A stretch of 16,626 nt of DNA from Xanthobacteraceae bacterium. GTDB lineage: Bacteria; Pseudomonadota; Alphaproteobacteria; Rhizobiales; Xanthobacteraceae. The translations under genes were made by a program, and so were the position numbers. Location: NCBI GenBank assembly GCA_030037105.1, contig JASHRY010000250.1, positions 1-16,626 on the forward strand, read 5' to 3'. The notes below the pieces were generated by a model. The model was not told where the DNA came from, did not search any database, and worked only from the letters and a program-made list of their open reading frames with translations. Numbering within the stretch: the stretch's first letter is position 1; every line of letters begins with the position of its first letter. Below are positions 7,534 to 16,253 of the stretch, piece by piece.

Positions 7534-7818
7534 ATGAAAATTCGCCGTATCCTGCTCGATGTGGACAAGGCGATTGCCCGGCCGGCGATCGTCGATCTCG
7601 CCCAGCAAATCGACAGCGTCGCTGGCGTTCAAGCCGTCAACATCACTGTCACGGAAATCGACATCGAAACCGTCGGCATGAACGTCACGATCGAAGGCGA
7701 CGGTATCGACTACGCCGCGCTCATAAAGGCGATCGAGGATGCCGGCGCCGTCGTCAACAGCATAGATCAGATCGTGACCGGCGATCGTATCGTCGAGGCC
7801 GTGAAGAGGACTCGATGA
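7534..7818 (+). CDS. DUF211 family protein
   Basis: The product has 94 residues with the pattern of the DUF211 family: KIRRILLDVDKAIARPAIVD at the start, the core VAGVQAVNITVTEIDIET, VTIEGDGIDYAALIKAIEDA, and the closing VVNSIDQIVTGDRIVE. The family is a small ferredoxin-like fold known mainly from archaea, and its function is not established. ATG at 7534 is chosen because the conserved part starts immediately, with AGGA nine bases upstream. Its stop overlaps the next start as ATGA, so it is almost certainly co-translated with the VIT1/CCC1-like membrane protein. It is transcribed away from grxD. The resemblance to archaeal members and its position suggest acquisition by transfer. Confidence 0.75.
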   Translation: MKIRRILLDVDKAIARPAIVDLAQQIDSVAGVQAVNITVTEIDIETVGMNVTIEGDGIDYAALIKAIEDAGAVVNSIDQIVTGDRIVEAVKRTR

Positions 7819-8360
7819 AGCTGACGACCATCTTCCGGCGGTCGCACTTGTTTCCGCTGGTGATCGGTCCGGTGGACGGCATCCTGACCGTATTGACGCT
7901 GTCGGCTGGGCGAATGATGGCTGCCGGCGGCCCGCAGATCGACCTGCTGTTCGCGGTCAGGATCGCGCTCGCCGCCTCGCTCTCGGGCGGCTTCGTTTAT
8001 TTCATTGCCGAATATTCCAGGCTGCGCGGCCAGTTGATCGACGCCGAACGGCATCTCAGCCTGTCCTCACCCGGGCGATTTGCCGCCTCGCGTCTCGGAA
8101 CCGCCGTGCTGCTCGATTCGCTGCGCGGCGCGGCCATCTCCGCGGTGGCGGGATCTCTCGGCGCCATGCTGCCGCTGGCGATCGGGACGCTGTTTGCGGG
8201 CCGGCAATGGCTGACGTTGGTGATCGCCATTGCCGTCCTCGGCGCACTTGGCGCCATGGTCGCACAAGCCGTCCGCGGCCGACCGCTCACCTGGGCCTTG
8301 GCCCTGATGGCGACAGGCGCGTTGCTGACCGCTCTCGGCATTGTGCTCAACGTCACCTAA
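7815..8360 (+). CDS. VIT1/CCC1-like integral membrane protein
   Basis: The product has 181 residues with about five predicted transmembrane helices (roughly 12-32, 43-65, 104-127, 131-150 and 158-178), the number found in VIT1/CCC1 iron and manganese transporters. The first helix contains the family-type PVDGILTVLTLSAG with Asp21-Gly22, and the second ends in FIAEYSRLRGQL with Glu66, as in CCC1 proteins. The loop after helix 2 is short (about 35 residues), so the cytoplasmic metal-binding helical domain of VIT1 is missing or reduced. Metal transport is therefore inferred, not shown. It begins inside the DUF211 stop (ATGA). A hairpin with a downstream T-tract lies right after the stop. Placement between bolA and grxD is suggestive of iron handling. 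Confidence 0.65.
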   Translation: MKLTTIFRRSHLFPLVIGPVDGILTVLTLSAGRMMAAGGPQIDLLFAVRIALAASLSGGFVYFIAEYSRLRGQLIDAERHLSLSSPGRFAASRLGTAVLLDSLRGAAISAVAGSLGAMLPLAIGTLFAGRQWLTLVIAIAVLGALGAMVAQAVRGRPLTWALALMATGALLTALGIVLNVT

Positions 8361-8404
8361 GCGGGATGACTTATCTTCGAATCGTCATCCTGCTCTAAGT
8401 TTTT
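8361..8404 (+). terminator. Hairpin plus T-tract after the VIT1/CCC1-like gene
   Basis: GCGGGATGAC (8361-8370) pairs with GTCATCCTGC (8384-8393), ten pairs with one G-T wobble. After six more bases comes a run of five T (8400-8404). The T-run is further from the stem than usual, so termination is plausible but not certain. It may equally be part of the adjoining palindromic repeat. Confidence 0.45.
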
Positions 8405-8414
8405 GTATTGTCGC

Positions 8415-8454
8415 GCGTCCGGGCGGAAAACCGGTTCCCACTTTTCCTGGACGC
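8415..8454. repeat. Rhizobiales-type palindromic intergenic repeat
   Basis: Outer arms GCGTCC (8415-8420) and GGACGC (8449-8454) and inner arms GGAAAA (8425-8430) and TTTTCC (8442-8447) enclose CCGGTTCCCAC. The word order GGAAAACCGGTTCCCACTTT is one I recall from dispersed intergenic repeats in Bradyrhizobium and relatives. It lies between the convergent VIT-like and bolA genes. No second copy was seen in this window. Confidence 0.55.
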
Positions 8455-8497
8455 ACTTTAATGGCTTGAAGACGTGCCCGCCGCCCCGGCGAACCGC

Positions 8498-8731
8498 TTA
8501 GTCCGGTGCCCCGGTCTGCAATGCGAGCGCATGCAGCTTGCCTCCCATCTCCCCCTTGAGCGCTTCATAGACGATTTGGTGCTGCTGCACGCGCGATTTG
8601 CCGCGAAACGATTCGGCGATGACGGTCGCGGCATAATGGTCGCCGTCGCCGGCAAGATCGCGGACCGTCACCCGGGCGTCGGGAATGCGAGCCCGAATTA
8701 ATCGCTCGATGTCGCTCGCGGCCATGGCCAT
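8498..8731 (-). CDS. bolA: BolA family protein
   Basis: The product has 77 residues, a single BolA/KH-like domain. Seen are the N-terminal helix SDIERLIRARIPDARVTV, the GDHY strand of the cluster-binding loop region, SRVQQHQIVYEALKGEM and the closing GGKLHALALQT with the invariant C-terminal His that ligates the shared [2Fe-2S] cluster with a CGFS glutaredoxin. The expected partner GrxD is encoded nearby on the same strand. ATG at 8729-8731 is preferred over the internal ATG at 8725 because of an AGGGGTG sequence about nine bases upstream. The frame is open further upstream but without family similarity. The gene follows purL at 113 bases and may be the tail of the purine transcript. Confidence 0.93.
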   Translation of the reverse strand: MAMAASDIERLIRARIPDARVTVRDLAGDGDHYAATVIAESFRGKSRVQQHQIVYEALKGEMGGKLHALALQTGAPD

Positions 8732-8844
8732 GGCGCGCTTCACCCCTGGGCTTCTATCCGGTCCGGACGGCGGACGGTCCCCAAACTTGCCCAATGTTGC
8801 GACCACAATGGGGCGCTGGCGCGAGAGCGTCAATGCGTCGCCGG

Positions 8845-11042
<2,198 letters not shown>

Positions 11043-11046
<4 letters not shown>

Positions 11047-11387
11047 TGACGGCGTTGATTCTTGCCGATCCATTCGCCAAACGGCATTCGCGAAACTCTA
11101 ATTTCTTCGAATTCGTTTTTCTTATTGAGCAATCGATATCCGGCCGGAATTGGTAGTGTCTTTCGGCGGCTGTATTCGTCTTCTGCAACTATTTGATCGG
11201 AAGTCGCGACAGCGGCGAGAGCACAAATTATTGCATCTAGTTCACTGCCATCGCCGAGCCTCTTGCTAAATGGTGACTCGGCCGACAGAATGACCTCAGC
11301 CCTATTTTTCTCTGCCTGAATCGTTGCAAGTACCGTGCCCCGGCGGTTTGAAAAGCCGGCCAGATCAAGCCCAAATCCGGTCATCAT
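11043..11387 (-). pseudogene. Shortened DUF429-like (RNase H-fold) gene, probable internal deletion
   Basis: The open frame encodes 114 residues. The first 45 (MTGFGLDLAGFSNRRGTVLA... to SPFSKRLG) look like the N-terminus of DUF429 predicted RNase H-like nucleases. Residues 46-92 (ELDAIICALAAV... to LPIPAGYRLL) look like the C-terminus of the same family, so about half the usual length seems missing between them. This reading rests on remembered family shape and is only moderately sure. By hand count 85 of 180 bases at 11101-11280 are G or C (47%), against 45 of 60 in a purL stretch, which points to foreign origin. Its stop overlaps the purL start (ATGA). Two ATGs (11387 and 11384) follow a GGGG run. 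The frame is intact, so a short product may still be made. Confidence 0.42.
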
Positions 11388-11426
11388 CCCCTAAGCTGCC
11401 ATTTGCGGGCGTGCGGCATGATGCGT

Positions 11427-11750
11427 TCAATGGCGGTTGCGATTGGCTTCGAAATAGGCGCGCAGCACGGCATTCATGCGGGTCAGGTGGCCCCGGCCTT
11501 GACGCCTGAACCAGTCGAGCACATCGCTGTCGATGCGCAAATGGACCGACGATTTTCTCGGGACCAGTGGCGGAATCAGTCTGGCATGATCCCAAAAGCT
11601 TCGATCCAGTTCGATCTCGTCCGCATCCGGACGCGTGGGAGCCAGCGCGCCGTGGCGTGCCATTTCGTCGATTTCATCAAGAGTGGCGCTCCTGATATCG
11701 CCGGCGCGCTCGTCGTCCCATACGCCAGGCAGTGATGAGATGGAGTACAT
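11427..11750 (-). CDS. brnA: BrnA-family antitoxin
   Basis: The product (107 residues) matches the BrnA antitoxin, the DNA-binding partner that neutralises the RNase toxin BrnT and represses its own operon. Seen are an acidic N-terminal part, ALAPTRPDADEIELDRSFW, then the ribbon-helix-helix-like C-terminus SVHLRIDSDVLDWFRRQGRG and LTRMNAVLRAYFEA. ATG at 11748-11750 would overlap the end of brnT by 74 bases. A shorter start at 11661-11663 would leave a 13-base gap but has no better ribosome-binding site, and residues upstream of it still look family-like, so the longer form is given. It is followed by the DUF429-like gene after 39 bases. Confidence 0.85.
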   Translation of the reverse strand: MYSISSLPGVWDDERAGDIRSATLDEIDEMARHGALAPTRPDADEIELDRSFWDHARLIPPLVPRKSSVHLRIDSDVLDWFRRQGRGHLTRMNAVLRAYFEANRNRH

Positions 11751-11973
11751 CTTCGCCCGTCTGCGGGTCTTGGCGCGGCGTGAAGACGACGGTGAAGTAC
11801 TCGCCTTCCGTAACACCGAGCGCGATATAGCGCGTTTCGCCGTAGTCATGGCGAACATCCTCCGTGACCATCACCGGCCCGCGAAAGATGCGGGCCGCCC
11901 GGAGCAGATCAAATCCGCGTTCCGCGAGAATTTGCTGACGCTTTGTCTCACTCCAGGTGAACCGCTGTGGCAT
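11677..11973 (-). CDS. brnT: BrnT-family ribonuclease toxin
   Basis: The product has 98 residues, the usual size of BrnT, a RelE-fold toxin that cleaves RNA and halts translation. Family features are FTWSETKRQQILAERGFDLL at the N-terminus, ARIFRGPVMVTEDVRHDYGE, RYIALGVTEGEYFTVVFT, and the basic C-terminal helix LITAWRMGRRARRRYQERH that carries active-site residues in relatives. ATG at 11971-11973 is preferred over GTG at 11991 because AAAGG lies five bases upstream and homologues start just before the F-x-W motif. It begins 30 bases after the purQ stop, in the same orientation, so it sits inside the purine operon. Two TGTACA palindromes overlap its ribosome-binding site. Confidence 0.87.
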   Translation of the reverse strand: MPQRFTWSETKRQQILAERGFDLLRAARIFRGPVMVTEDVRHDYGETRYIALGVTEGEYFTVVFTPRQDPQTGEDVLHLITAWRMGRRARRRYQERHS

Positions 11974-11994
11974 GTACACCTTTGTGTACACAAA
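11973..11994 (-). promoter_or_regulatory. Candidate BrnA operator at the brnT start
   Basis: TGTACAC (11973-11979) and GTGTACA (11984-11990) are perfect inverted arms around four bases. In addition 11981-11994 is a perfect 14-base palindrome (TTTGTGTACACAAA). The site thus holds two TGTACA cores 12 bases apart, a spacing that suits two ribbon-helix-helix dimers. It covers the brnT ribosome-binding site. Autoregulation by BrnA is known for the family; its binding here is inferred. Confidence 0.5.
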
Positions 11995-12003
11995 TTCAAG
12001 AGC

Positions 12004-12711
12004 TCACGCCGCGACGGCAAAATGCTGCACCAGCCCGGCGAACAGGCCGCGGCCGTCGGTCGAGCCCATCGATGCTTCGACGTGGTTCTCCGGATGCGGC
12101 ATCATTCCCAGCACGTTGCCGCGCTCGTTCAAAATTCCGGCGATGGCGTTCATGGCGCCGTTGTGGTTCCAGGCCGGATCGACCACGCCGTCCGGCGAGC
12201 AGTAGCGGAACAGCACCCTGCCCTCGCCTTCGAGCCGGGCGATGGTCTTGCCGTCGGCGATATAGCTGCCCTCGCCGTGCGCCACGGGAACGCGGATCAC
12301 CTGGCCGGCATTGTAGCCGCGGCTGAACGGCGTATCGGAGCGCTCGACGCGCAGATGGACGTCGCGGCAGATGAAGCGAAGTTGCGCGTTGCGCATGAGC
12401 ACGCCCGGGAGAAGGCCCGCTTCGCACAGGATCTGAAAGCCGTTGCAGACGCCGAGCACCAATCCGCCCCGTCGCGCGAAGCCGCGCACCGCCGTCATGA
12501 TCGGCGCGCGCGCCGCGATCGCGCCGCAGCGCAAATAATCGCCGTAGGAGAAGCCGCCGGGGATGACGAGGAGGTCGGTGCCGGGCGGCAAGGCGGTGTC
12601 GACGTGCCAGACCATGGCCGGCGCGCGCCCGGATATAAGCGTGAGCGCGCGCGCCATATCGCGCTCGCGATTGATGCCGGGAAAGACGAGCACCGCCGAT
12701 TTCATTGCCAT
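12004..12711 (-). CDS. purQ: Phosphoribosylformylglycinamidine synthase, glutaminase subunit
   Basis: The product (235 residues) is a class I glutamine amidotransferase that supplies ammonia to PurL. The catalytic triad is visible: Cys89 in [13 protein letters not shown], and His206 and Glu208 in MMPHPENH. The N-terminal [13 protein letters not shown] and [17 protein letters not shown] are also diagnostic. ATG at 12709-12711 lies ten bases after the purS stop. An ATG two codons later is an alternative. Downstream, instead of purL, comes the brnT-brnA module after 30 bases, so transcription of purL from an upstream purine promoter would pass through the toxin-antitoxin genes. Confidence 0.96.
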   Translation of the reverse strand: MAMKSAVLVFPGINRERDMARALTLISGRAPAMVWHVDTALPPGTDLLVIPGGFSYGDYLRCGAIAARAPIMTAVRGFARRGGLVLGVCNGFQILCEAGLLPGVLMRNAQLRFICRDVHLRVERSDTPFSRGYNAGQVIRVPVAHGEGSYIADGKTIARLEGEGRVLFRYCSPDGVVDPAWNHNGAMNAIAGILNERGNVLGMMPHPENHVEASMGSTDGRGLFAGLVQHFAVAA

Positions 12712-12721
12712 CCCGGTCCGC

Positions 12722-12964
12722 TCATTCGCCGACTTCGACCCGGTAATTCTCGATCACGGTGTTGGCGAGCAATTTTTCCGCGGCGCTCTTGAGCGCGGCC
12801 GCGGCGGCGGCGCGGTCGGCGCCCTCGATCTCGATGTCGAACACCTTGCCTTGGCGCACGCTCGCGATCCCGTTCACGCCGAGGGATTTCAAGGCGCCTT
12901 CGATCGCCTTGCCCTGCGGGTCGAGGATGCCGGATTTCAACGTGACGACGACGCGGGCTTTCAT
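12722..12964 (-). CDS. purS: Phosphoribosylformylglycinamidine synthase subunit PurS
   Basis: The product has 80 residues, the normal PurS length. PurS dimers bridge PurQ and PurL in the FGAM synthase complex. The sequence shows the family pattern: [20 protein letters not shown] at the start, [20 protein letters not shown] in the middle, and [15 protein letters not shown] at the end. ATG at 12962-12964 is preferred over an in-frame start 17 codons upstream because the family begins with M-K-A-R-V and GGAG lies eight bases upstream. It is separated from purC by the Uma2-like gene, with an 85-base gap on its upstream side. Confidence 0.96.
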   Translation of the reverse strand: MKARVVVTLKSGILDPQGKAIEGALKSLGVNGIASVRQGKVFDIEIEGADRAAAAAALKSAAEKLLANTVIENYRVEVGE

Positions 12965-13049
12965 GGCAGGCGCTCCAGCCTCGCCTCTTCCATAGACACG
13001 CGTCGCGGCGACCACAACCGCAGCCGACGCGCGCGCGGCCGCAAGCCGG

Positions 13050-13628
13050 CTATTTCAAGCCGGTGTCGCGATAAATTTCGGACAGCGGCAATGAAATGCC
13101 GAGCGCCGACAATTCGAGCGAGTCGCCGAGCGATCGGAGATGTCGCTCTGAAAATCCCGCATCGCGCGCGAATGCGACGACGTCGATCGCGTCCTGCGCA
13201 ATCACGACGTAGTGCGTGAGCGAGGGCAGACTGATATAGGCCGTGCGTTTCCAGCGCAGGTCGCGCTCCGCGGTCGAGGGCGACAGAATTTCGAAGGTCA
13301 CGATCACGCCCCGCGTTTCACGGCCATAGGGATGCCGCATGACCGTTCCGGCAGGCTGAATGAAAACATCCGGCTCCGGCAGGCTCGTATCCGACACCCT
13401 CACGCCGATGCCGGGGATCGCTTCCCAGGATTGACGTTGTCTCCGCTCAATCACTCCGAGAGCAACGTTAAGATTCCACAGAATTTTCTGATGCAAGCCG
13501 CTCGGCGACGCATTCAAGATCGGCTCGCCCTCGATCAACTCCCACTTCTCGTTATCGGGGCGCGTATCGGTGAAGGCAAAATATTCCTCCACCGTCATCG
13601 GGCCGGTCTTGATCGTCGGGACGCCCAC
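13050..13628 (-). CDS. Uma2 family (DUF820) putative endonuclease
   Basis: The product has 192 residues and fits the Uma2/DUF820 family, a PD-(D/E)XK nuclease fold of unknown biological role. Seen are GPMTVEEYFAFTD followed by KWELIEGEPILNASPSGLHQ, then the putative catalytic residues Asp87 (LPEPDVFI), Glu113 (VTFEILSPST) and Lys127 (DLRWKRTAY) in the expected order and spacing. GTG at 13626-13628 is chosen, with AGGAG eleven bases upstream. An ATG ten codons later would still keep the whole domain but lacks a ribosome-binding site. The frame is open upstream across the end of purC only as shadow. It begins 20 bases after the purC stop, so it is probably transcribed with the purine genes. All three active-site residues are present, so it may be functional. 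Confidence 0.82.
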   Translation of the reverse strand: MGVPTIKTGPMTVEEYFAFTDTRPDNEKWELIEGEPILNASPSGLHQKILWNLNVALGVIERRQRQSWEAIPGIGVRVSDTSLPEPDVFIQPAGTVMRHPYGRETRGVIVTFEILSPSTAERDLRWKRTAYISLPSLTHYVVIAQDAIDVVAFARDAGFSERHLRSLGDSLELSALGISLPLSEIYRDTGLK

Positions 13629-13648
13629 GGGACCGCGCGCTCCTGCGC

Positions 13649-14416
13649 TCAGCCTTTGACCAGGATCGGACCGGCGCCCTGCGGCCGCTCGCCCTCGGCC
13701 ATGATGCCGAGGCGCTTGGCGACTTCGGTATAAGCTTCGACGAGACCGCCAAGATCGCGGCGGAAGCGGTCCTTGTCGAGCTTCTCGTTCGATTTCATGT
13801 CCCACAGCCGGCAGGAATCCGGGGAGATTTCGTCGGCGACGACGATCCGCATCAGGTCGTTCTCCCACAGCCGGCCGGTCTCCATCTTGAAATCGACGAG
13901 CCGGATGCCGACGCCGAGGAACAGCCCGGCGAGGAAGTCATTGACGCGGATGGCGAGCGACATGATGTCGTCGATCTCCTGCGGCGTCGCCCAGCCGAAG
14001 GCGGTGATGTGCTCCTCCGACACCATCGGATCGTTGAGCTGGTCGTTCTTGTAATAAAACTCGATGATCGAACGCGGCAGTTGCGTGCCCTCCTCGAGGC
14101 CGAGCCGCTGCGACAGGGACCCGGCGGCGACATTGCGCACCACGACTTCGAGCGGAATGATCTCGACCTCGCGGATGAGCTGCTCGCGCATATTCAATCG
14201 GCGGATGAAGTGGGTCGGAACCCCGATGTCGTTCAAGTGCTGAAAGACATATTCGGAGATGCGATTGTTGAGGACGCCCTTGCCTTCGATCACCTGGTGC
14301 TTCTTCGCATTGAAGGCGGTCGCGTCGTCCTTGAAATGCTGGATCAGAGTTCCCGGCTCGGGTCCTTCATAGAGGACTTTCGCCTTGCCTTCATAGATGC
14401 GGCGACGGCGGTTCAT
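13649..14416 (-). CDS. purC: Phosphoribosylaminoimidazole-succinocarboxamide synthase
   Basis: The product (255 residues) joins CAIR and aspartate to give SAICAR in an ATP-dependent step. The SAICAR-synthetase signatures are clear: [14 protein letters not shown] at the N-terminus, [40 protein letters not shown] and [17 protein letters not shown] at 14414-14416 is chosen because family members start right before [10 protein letters not shown]. An in-frame ATG at 14444-14446 adds ten residues without family similarity. Neither has a strong ribosome-binding site. It is the first gene of the minus-strand purine run and is divergent from the DUF1476 gene, so the operon promoter should lie in 14417-14698. 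Confidence 0.96.
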   Translation of the reverse strand: MNRRRRIYEGKAKVLYEGPEPGTLIQHFKDDATAFNAKKHQVIEGKGVLNNRISEYVFQHLNDIGVPTHFIRRLNMREQLIREVEIIPLEVVVRNVAAGSLSQRLGLEEGTQLPRSIIEFYYKNDQLNDPMVSEEHITAFGWATPQEIDDIMSLAIRVNDFLAGLFLGVGIRLVDFKMETGRLWENDLMRIVVADEISPDSCRLWDMKSNEKLDKDRFRRDLGGLVEAYTEVAKRLGIMAEGERPQGAGPILVKG

Positions 14417-14698
14417 CGGAGTGTACCGTGGCTTGGTGAAATCCATGGAATGCCGTGGCTCCAGTTCTGGTGTCGGGTCCGCGGCGGCGGCATGGGCGTG
14501 CGACTCGAAACGCGGCGGCCCCTCCGCGACCGGAAAGCTAGCGGAACGCGCCGCAGAGTACAATCGACATAGACCGGCGCGGCCGGCGCCGCAACGGCGA
14601 CGTTCGGGCTGCCGCGCGGTTGCCTTGACGCGGCGGCCTCGATATGCAAGGCGGCAATCGACCGGCGCAAGTTCTACGCCGCGTCAGGACCGACGGCC

Positions 14699-15025
14699 AT
14701 GGCCACCACGTTCGACAAGCGCGAGGAAGGCTTCGAGCAGCAATTCGCGCATGACGAGGAGCTCAAATTCAAGGCCACCGCGCGCCGCAACAAGCTCATC
14801 GGCTTGTGGGCCGCGGAAAAACTCGGTCTCAAGGGCGACGAAGCCGAGCGCTACGCCAAGTCGGTCGTGCTCGCCGATGTCGAAGGCGCCGGCGAGCAAG
14901 GCGTCGTGGGCAAGATCCGCCGGGATTTCGAGGCCGGAAGCATTGCCCAGTCCGATCATCAGATCAGCCGCGCCATGAGCGAGCTGATGGAAAAGGCGAT
15001 CGCCGACATCAAGGCGGGCCGATAG
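14699..15025 (+). CDS. DUF1476 protein, F1-ATPase inhibitor zeta subunit
   Basis: The product (108 residues) matches DUF1476, the alphaproteobacterial zeta subunit that inhibits ATP hydrolysis by F1Fo-ATP synthase. Seen are TTFDKREEGFEQQFAHDEEL (the N-terminal segment that inserts into F1 in Paracoccus), FKATARRNKLIGLWAAEKLG and a helical C-terminal part ending MEKAIADIKAGR. ATG at 14699 has AGGA nine bases upstream. It is divergent from purC across 282 bases and runs toward the aldolase gene 44 bases downstream. How strongly zeta inhibits ATPase differs among species, so the degree of inhibition cannot be inferred here. Confidence 0.9.
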   Translation: MATTFDKREEGFEQQFAHDEELKFKATARRNKLIGLWAAEKLGLKGDEAERYAKSVVLADVEGAGEQGVVGKIRRDFEAGSIAQSDHQISRAMSELMEKAIADIKAGR

Positions 15026-15069
15026 CGCCATGACCGTGCGCGCGTAGCGATTACCGTCCGCCGATCGCC

Positions 15070-15849
15070 ATGACCATCCCCGCCTTCACCCTCGCCCGCC
15101 GGCTGCGCGCGGGAGAAGCCGTTTTCAGTGGCTGGTGCAGCCTGCCCTATCCGATCGTCGCCGAGACGATCGGTCGCGAGGGCTTCGCCGCGGTGACGCT
15201 CGATGCGCAACATGGGCTGTGGGACGTGAACGCGATCGTCTCCGGCGTCGCCGCGGTGTGCCAGGGCGGGGCGGCGCCGCTGGTGCGCGTGCCGGTCGGC
15301 GATTTCGCTTCCGTCTCGCGCGCGCTCGATTTCGGCGCCGAAGGCATCATCGCGCCGATGATCAACGGCGCGGCCGACGCGCGCGCATTGGTCGCAGCCG
15401 CCAAGTACCCGCCGCTCGGCGAACGAAGCTGGGGACCGCACCGCGCCACGATGCTCGCCGGCCTCGCCGACCAGTCGCTCTATCTGCGCGAGGCCAACGA
15501 TCACGTGATCGTGTTCGCCATGATCGAAAGCGGCGCCGCGCTCGACAATCTCGATGCCATCGCGGACACGCCCGGCATCGACGGTCTGTTCCTCGGCCCG
15601 TCCGACCTTTCGATCGCGCTCTCGCACGGCAAGGCCCTCGATCCGATCTCGAAGGACGTCGAGCGCGAGCTCGACCGCGTCATCGCGGCCGCGCAGAAGA
15701 GCAAAAAAATTCCCGGCGCCTATTGCCATTCGGCGGAACGCGCCGCGGCGCTCGCCCGGCGCGGCGTGCGCTTCCTCGCGGTGATGAGCGATCTCGCATT
15801 GCTGCGATCCGGGATCGCCGCGGCGATGAAGGCGATCAGGGGAAGCTGA
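15070..15849 (+). CDS. HpcH/HpaI family aldolase
   Basis: The product (259 residues) is a class II, metal-dependent aldolase of the HpcH/HpaI/GarL group, which splits 2-keto-4-hydroxy acids into pyruvate and an aldehyde. Seen are LDAQHG (Asp45, Gln47, catalytic His48), VRVP (Arg73), GAEGIIAPMIN, YPPLGERSWG, and the metal ligands Glu153 (FAMIES) and Asp179 (LGPSDLS). The position before His48 is often Glu in the family (D-x-E-H-G) and is Gln here. The substrate cannot be told from sequence, and the neighbours give no pathway. ATG at 15070 lacks a clear ribosome-binding site. A block of inverted repeats begins 16 bases after the stop. Confidence 0.88.
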   Translation: MTIPAFTLARRLRAGEAVFSGWCSLPYPIVAETIGREGFAAVTLDAQHGLWDVNAIVSGVAAVCQGGAAPLVRVPVGDFASVSRALDFGAEGIIAPMINGAADARALVAAAKYPPLGERSWGPHRATMLAGLADQSLYLREANDHVIVFAMIESGAALDNLDAIADTPGIDGLFLGPSDLSIALSHGKALDPISKDVERELDRVIAAAQKSKKIPGAYCHSAERAAALARRGVRFLAVMSDLALLRSGIAAAMKAIRGS

Positions 15850-15865
15850 GGCTGCTCGATTCTTG

Positions 15866-15912
15866 CGTCATTGCGGGGCGCGGCCGAAGGCCGCGAGCCC
15901 GGAATCCATAAC
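15866..15912. repeat. Palindromic repeat, left outer copy
   Basis: It begins CGTCATTGCGGGGCGCGG and ends GAGCCCGGAATCCATAA. The reverse complement of 16188-16234 has nearly the same ends (CGTCATTCCGGGGCGC and GAGCCCGGAATCCATAA), with differences only in the centre. The two copies face each other across about 275 bases. Confidence 0.7.
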
Positions 15913-15962
15913 TCCCGCCGGCAGAGCTCATACCACGGCATTCAACGCTGACTCGTGTTGGC

Positions 15963-16044
15963 GTCGTCATCCGCGCAGGCGGATGATCCAGTATTCGCTC
16001 ACGCATCGGTGTTGACTGGATCGTCCGCCGTCGCGGACGACGAC
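15963..16044. repeat. Inner inverted repeat pair
   Basis: The 30-base arm at 15963-15992 (beginning GTCGTCATCCGCGCAGG) and the reverse complement of 16015-16044 (beginning GTCGTCGTCCGCGACGG) agree at about 26 of 30 positions by eye. Each arm also has its own short internal palindrome. This looks like a REP/BIME-type dispersed element. Confidence 0.65.
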
Positions 16045-16187
16045 AGGCATGGATTCCCGTTCAATGTCATTGGCATAAAACGCCATCGCCTGGGAAAGAA
16101 ATAAAAAGCGGCGGCGCAAAATCATCTGGTGGAGCGTTCAAATCTGGAGCGGCGGCGATTCTCCACGTCGCTGGCACCGTAGGCCTG

Positions 16188-16234
16188 TGATTATGGATTC
16201 CGGGCTCGCCGCGGCGCGGCGCCCCGGAATGACG
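16188..16234. repeat. Palindromic repeat, right outer copy (inverted)
   Basis: This is the inverted partner of 15866-15912, ending in CCCCGGAATGACG on the plus strand. It lies 19 bases beyond the stop codon of the minus-strand DUF559-like gene. Confidence 0.7.
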
Positions 16235-16253
16235 CGTTTAGTAGCTCCCGTAA

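Larger units (their letters stand above)
15850..16253. other. Gene-free region of nested inverted repeats
   Basis: No supported gene lies in these 404 bases. The outer pair 15866-15912 / 16188-16234 encloses an inner pair 15963-15992 / 16015-16044. The part at 16060-16185 shows no structure I could identify. The region separates the aldolase gene from the DUF559-like gene. Confidence 0.6.

Noticed and set aside
11635..12792. Plus-strand open frame of 385 codons over brnTA and purQ
   Set aside because: It spans three real genes on the other strand and shows no protein family features.
14625..14646. TTGACG and GATATG upstream of the DUF1476 gene as a promoter
   Set aside because: The two hexamers are only ten bases apart, too close for a sigma-70-type promoter, and no better -10 lies at the right distance.
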